Shown: positions 61,845 to 64,000 of the stretch, piece after piece
Layout: each line of letters opens with the position of its first letter
How positions within the stretch are numbered: the first letter of the stretch is position 1
NCBI GenBank assembly: GCA_028023455.1
Contig: JAQFVV010000990.1
Coordinates: 64,001-128,000, forward strand
DNA from: Epiperipatus broadwayi
Taxonomy: Eukaryota; Onychophora; Udeonychophora; Euonychophora; Peripatidae
DNA length: 64,000 nucleotides
Direction: 5' to 3'
Notes under the pieces: model-generated
Told to the model about the DNA's origin: nothing
Seen by the model: the letters and a program-made list of their open reading frames with translations, nothing else
Databases searched by the model: none
Position numbers and translations under genes: made by a program

Positions 61845-64000
61845 TTTAAAATGTAATCACTTGTGCACTCATACATATGCGTTTAAATATAATGTTAAAA
61901 GTTACTATCTTTATGAAGTATAATATCGGTTGTCAAACTATAAAAATAAACAATATTATTCTGTTAATAATATTTTTAATACTTTTATTGTAGTTAGCAT
62001 AGTATCTTTTTATACTGTGTATTTTTCCTTCCAGAATTGTTTTATGGGCGTGTGTTTATTTTTTTTTAATATTAATCGCGCTTTAAAAAACATGGAGACC
62101 CATATTTTTTGGAGACGTGGTAATTGATAGAATCTGTACAGGAGATATCTTAGATAATTTTAATAATCTATTCTAATAGGTATCAATATGTAAGAAAATA
62201 TAAATATCACTACCAATTTTATTATTTACTACTACAACAAGAATAAACATCAATATTTACTTTATTTGATAAGCCAATAATTTTTTTCAGAGTTTATAGT
62301 TATGATTATTGATTTAGATGTTAAAATATAATGTTACCATATATATTTATTTAAATAACAAAAATTTATTTCTGACTTTTGGAAACTCTTGTCTAAATTA
62401 TTCTACTTGAACCTTGTGCACGTTTTACTTATATATCTCTTTTATAAAAAGATATAAATTATTTATTTCTAACCTATCCTTAGGCTAATATTCATTAACT
62501 AAGGAAGACAAGTGATTTCTTTATGACTACACATACAACTTTTATGATTGCTAGTTTGACAAGTATTTTAATTCCAGTTAATATTTTATGAATAAATACT
62601 TCTATTATTATTCTATTTTGTCTCATTTAAATTACATATTCAGTTTTAACTAAGTGTAAATCATCAGTCCAGCAAGTCTACTTATTTCATTAATATTATT
62701 TTGTTGTTCTATGTTGTTTTTTTACGTTTGGTCTATGTTTCTATTTTGCTTTAAAGTGCTTCGTAATATACGATGATGCCGTATTGTTATATATATATAT
62801 TAACATTTTTAATACAAATCTCTAAACAATTTTTTATGTTTTCTCAAAATTATATTGTTTTAAAAAGCTGTTAATCTATTTTACTATTCAACATATAATT
62901 ATTAATTTGATTCTAGTTTTTTTTTTAATTTTAATATAATCAGAAAGTTATTTAATTATAAATGACAGTATTTTCCTATGATATTTTAGAAAAATTTATA
63001 GCGTAGATATAAATATACATAATTTAGCATAAATGTTACTTTTATAGGCATATGATCGTTGAAAAGCAATTTGGAAAACCCTAAGCATTCTTGGTAGTTT
63101 TTTCTTTTTTAAGTTTTATATTATACTGAAAGTTAATAACATTTCATTTTCCATCATCTAACAATTTATGAAGTCTGGGTTCAAAGTTCCTATATTATAT
63201 TTAAACTCCAAGTGTATGAATTATGCTTGTATTTAGAAAATATAAAAAGGATGAGTCTATTTTTATTACTTTTAGAACTTTATATTTTGCCTATCAATGT
63301 TCTCTTTGTTTTTATTATATTCTTAATCTCTTATTATAGTATTTACATTTGTTAGCAGCAATATAGACTGACTTTATTATCTTACTGTTGTCTAGTTTTA
63401 TTCTTTTTTATTTTTGTTTTGTTATTTATTATTATATTTTATCTTATAATGTAGCAGTATAGAATAACGCAGGAAGTCACAGTTTGGCAACATAATGTCA
63501 AGTATGTGGGGAAAAAATTGTTTATTATGTTGCAAAAACTCAAAAATAAAAAAGTCAAAAATAAAATCATAGTCCGAAAAAATGATTTTTTGGCTTTGAA
63601 AATGTTTAATATATACTAAAGAATTAACTAGATTATTTTTTTAGAATTATTCTTCTGCATATAATGCTAATGTTATTATTCAAAAATTCTGGTGCTAACA
63701 AAAACTTATTGTTCAGATTATTAACTGATGAAAGCCGTGAAGTGATAAAAATTAGAATTGATTACTTATATATTTGCCATCTTAGAAAATAAGAAAATCA
63801 ACTGGATCAGAAGATTTTAAATCAGAAGAATGGATTACTTATTGATGCTGATGCATTTAATAACCAAAACAAATGTTATGGTTTTTACTATCAAAAGATT
63901 ATTGCAAGAACTACTATCGTTTACAATTCTCTTGTTAATTAACTGTTATAAATTTAATTTTATGATTACCACTTAAACATTACTATACCCTATAATTTTG
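61845..64000. other. AT-rich sequence to the window end, nothing recognised
   Basis: The frame at 61930-62127 is hydrophobic and low-complexity with no domain. No splice-bounded coding stretch compatible with exon 5 could be found. Confidence 0.45.

Overview
This is a metazoan nuclear window, roughly three-quarters A+T. It has spliced exons with large introns, dense (TA)n microsatellites and many retroelement remnants. The transposon families present (Penelope-like elements with a GIY-YIG nuclease, hammerhead-bearing tandem repeats, LINE and tRNA-type SINE pieces) and the long introns suggest an invertebrate animal. I cannot name the phylum from sequence alone.

One protein-coding gene can be followed on the + strand. 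Five exons (1688-1934, 9932-10047, 46700-46793, 54615-54878, 56304-56440) encode fibronectin-III-like extracellular modules and fill most of the window as one gene with introns up to about 36 kb. Both gene ends lie outside the window or were not found. Intron phases agree at every junction except between exons 2 and 3, so at least one exon is missing from my model.

The introns are filled with mobile DNA. Penelope-like element (PLE) pieces lie at about 2.0-3.0, 10.3-10.7, 12.5-13.1, 13.9-14.1, 29.5-30.1, 32.8-32.9, 33.8-34.2, 37.2-37.9 and 47.3-48.9 kb, and many sit inside or beside (TA)n tracts. Two tandem arrays of a ~410-bp repeat (3.0-3.6 and 15.6-17.2 kb) carry full-core hammerhead ribozymes and look like metazoan retrozymes. 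A third array (41.4-44.6 kb) is a near-identical 319-bp satellite that flips orientation once. A pair of related ~3-kb repeats (17.8-25.8 and 29.3-33.3 kb) flanks degraded minus-strand coding remnants and a tRNA-primer-like site, and may be a decayed LTR element. A LINE 3' end (45.1-46.2 kb), a tRNA-type SINE with a 14-bp target duplication (52.0 kb), several palindromes and long simple repeats (40.1, 56.5, 58.4, 61.0 kb) complete the picture.

The unifying observation is that PLE copies, hammerhead repeats and the 319-bp satellite share two traits: (TA)n flanks and internal orientation switches. This fits one PLE-type reverse transcriptase/endonuclease machinery handling all three. That link is inference. 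The hammerhead cores and array structures are read directly from the sequence.
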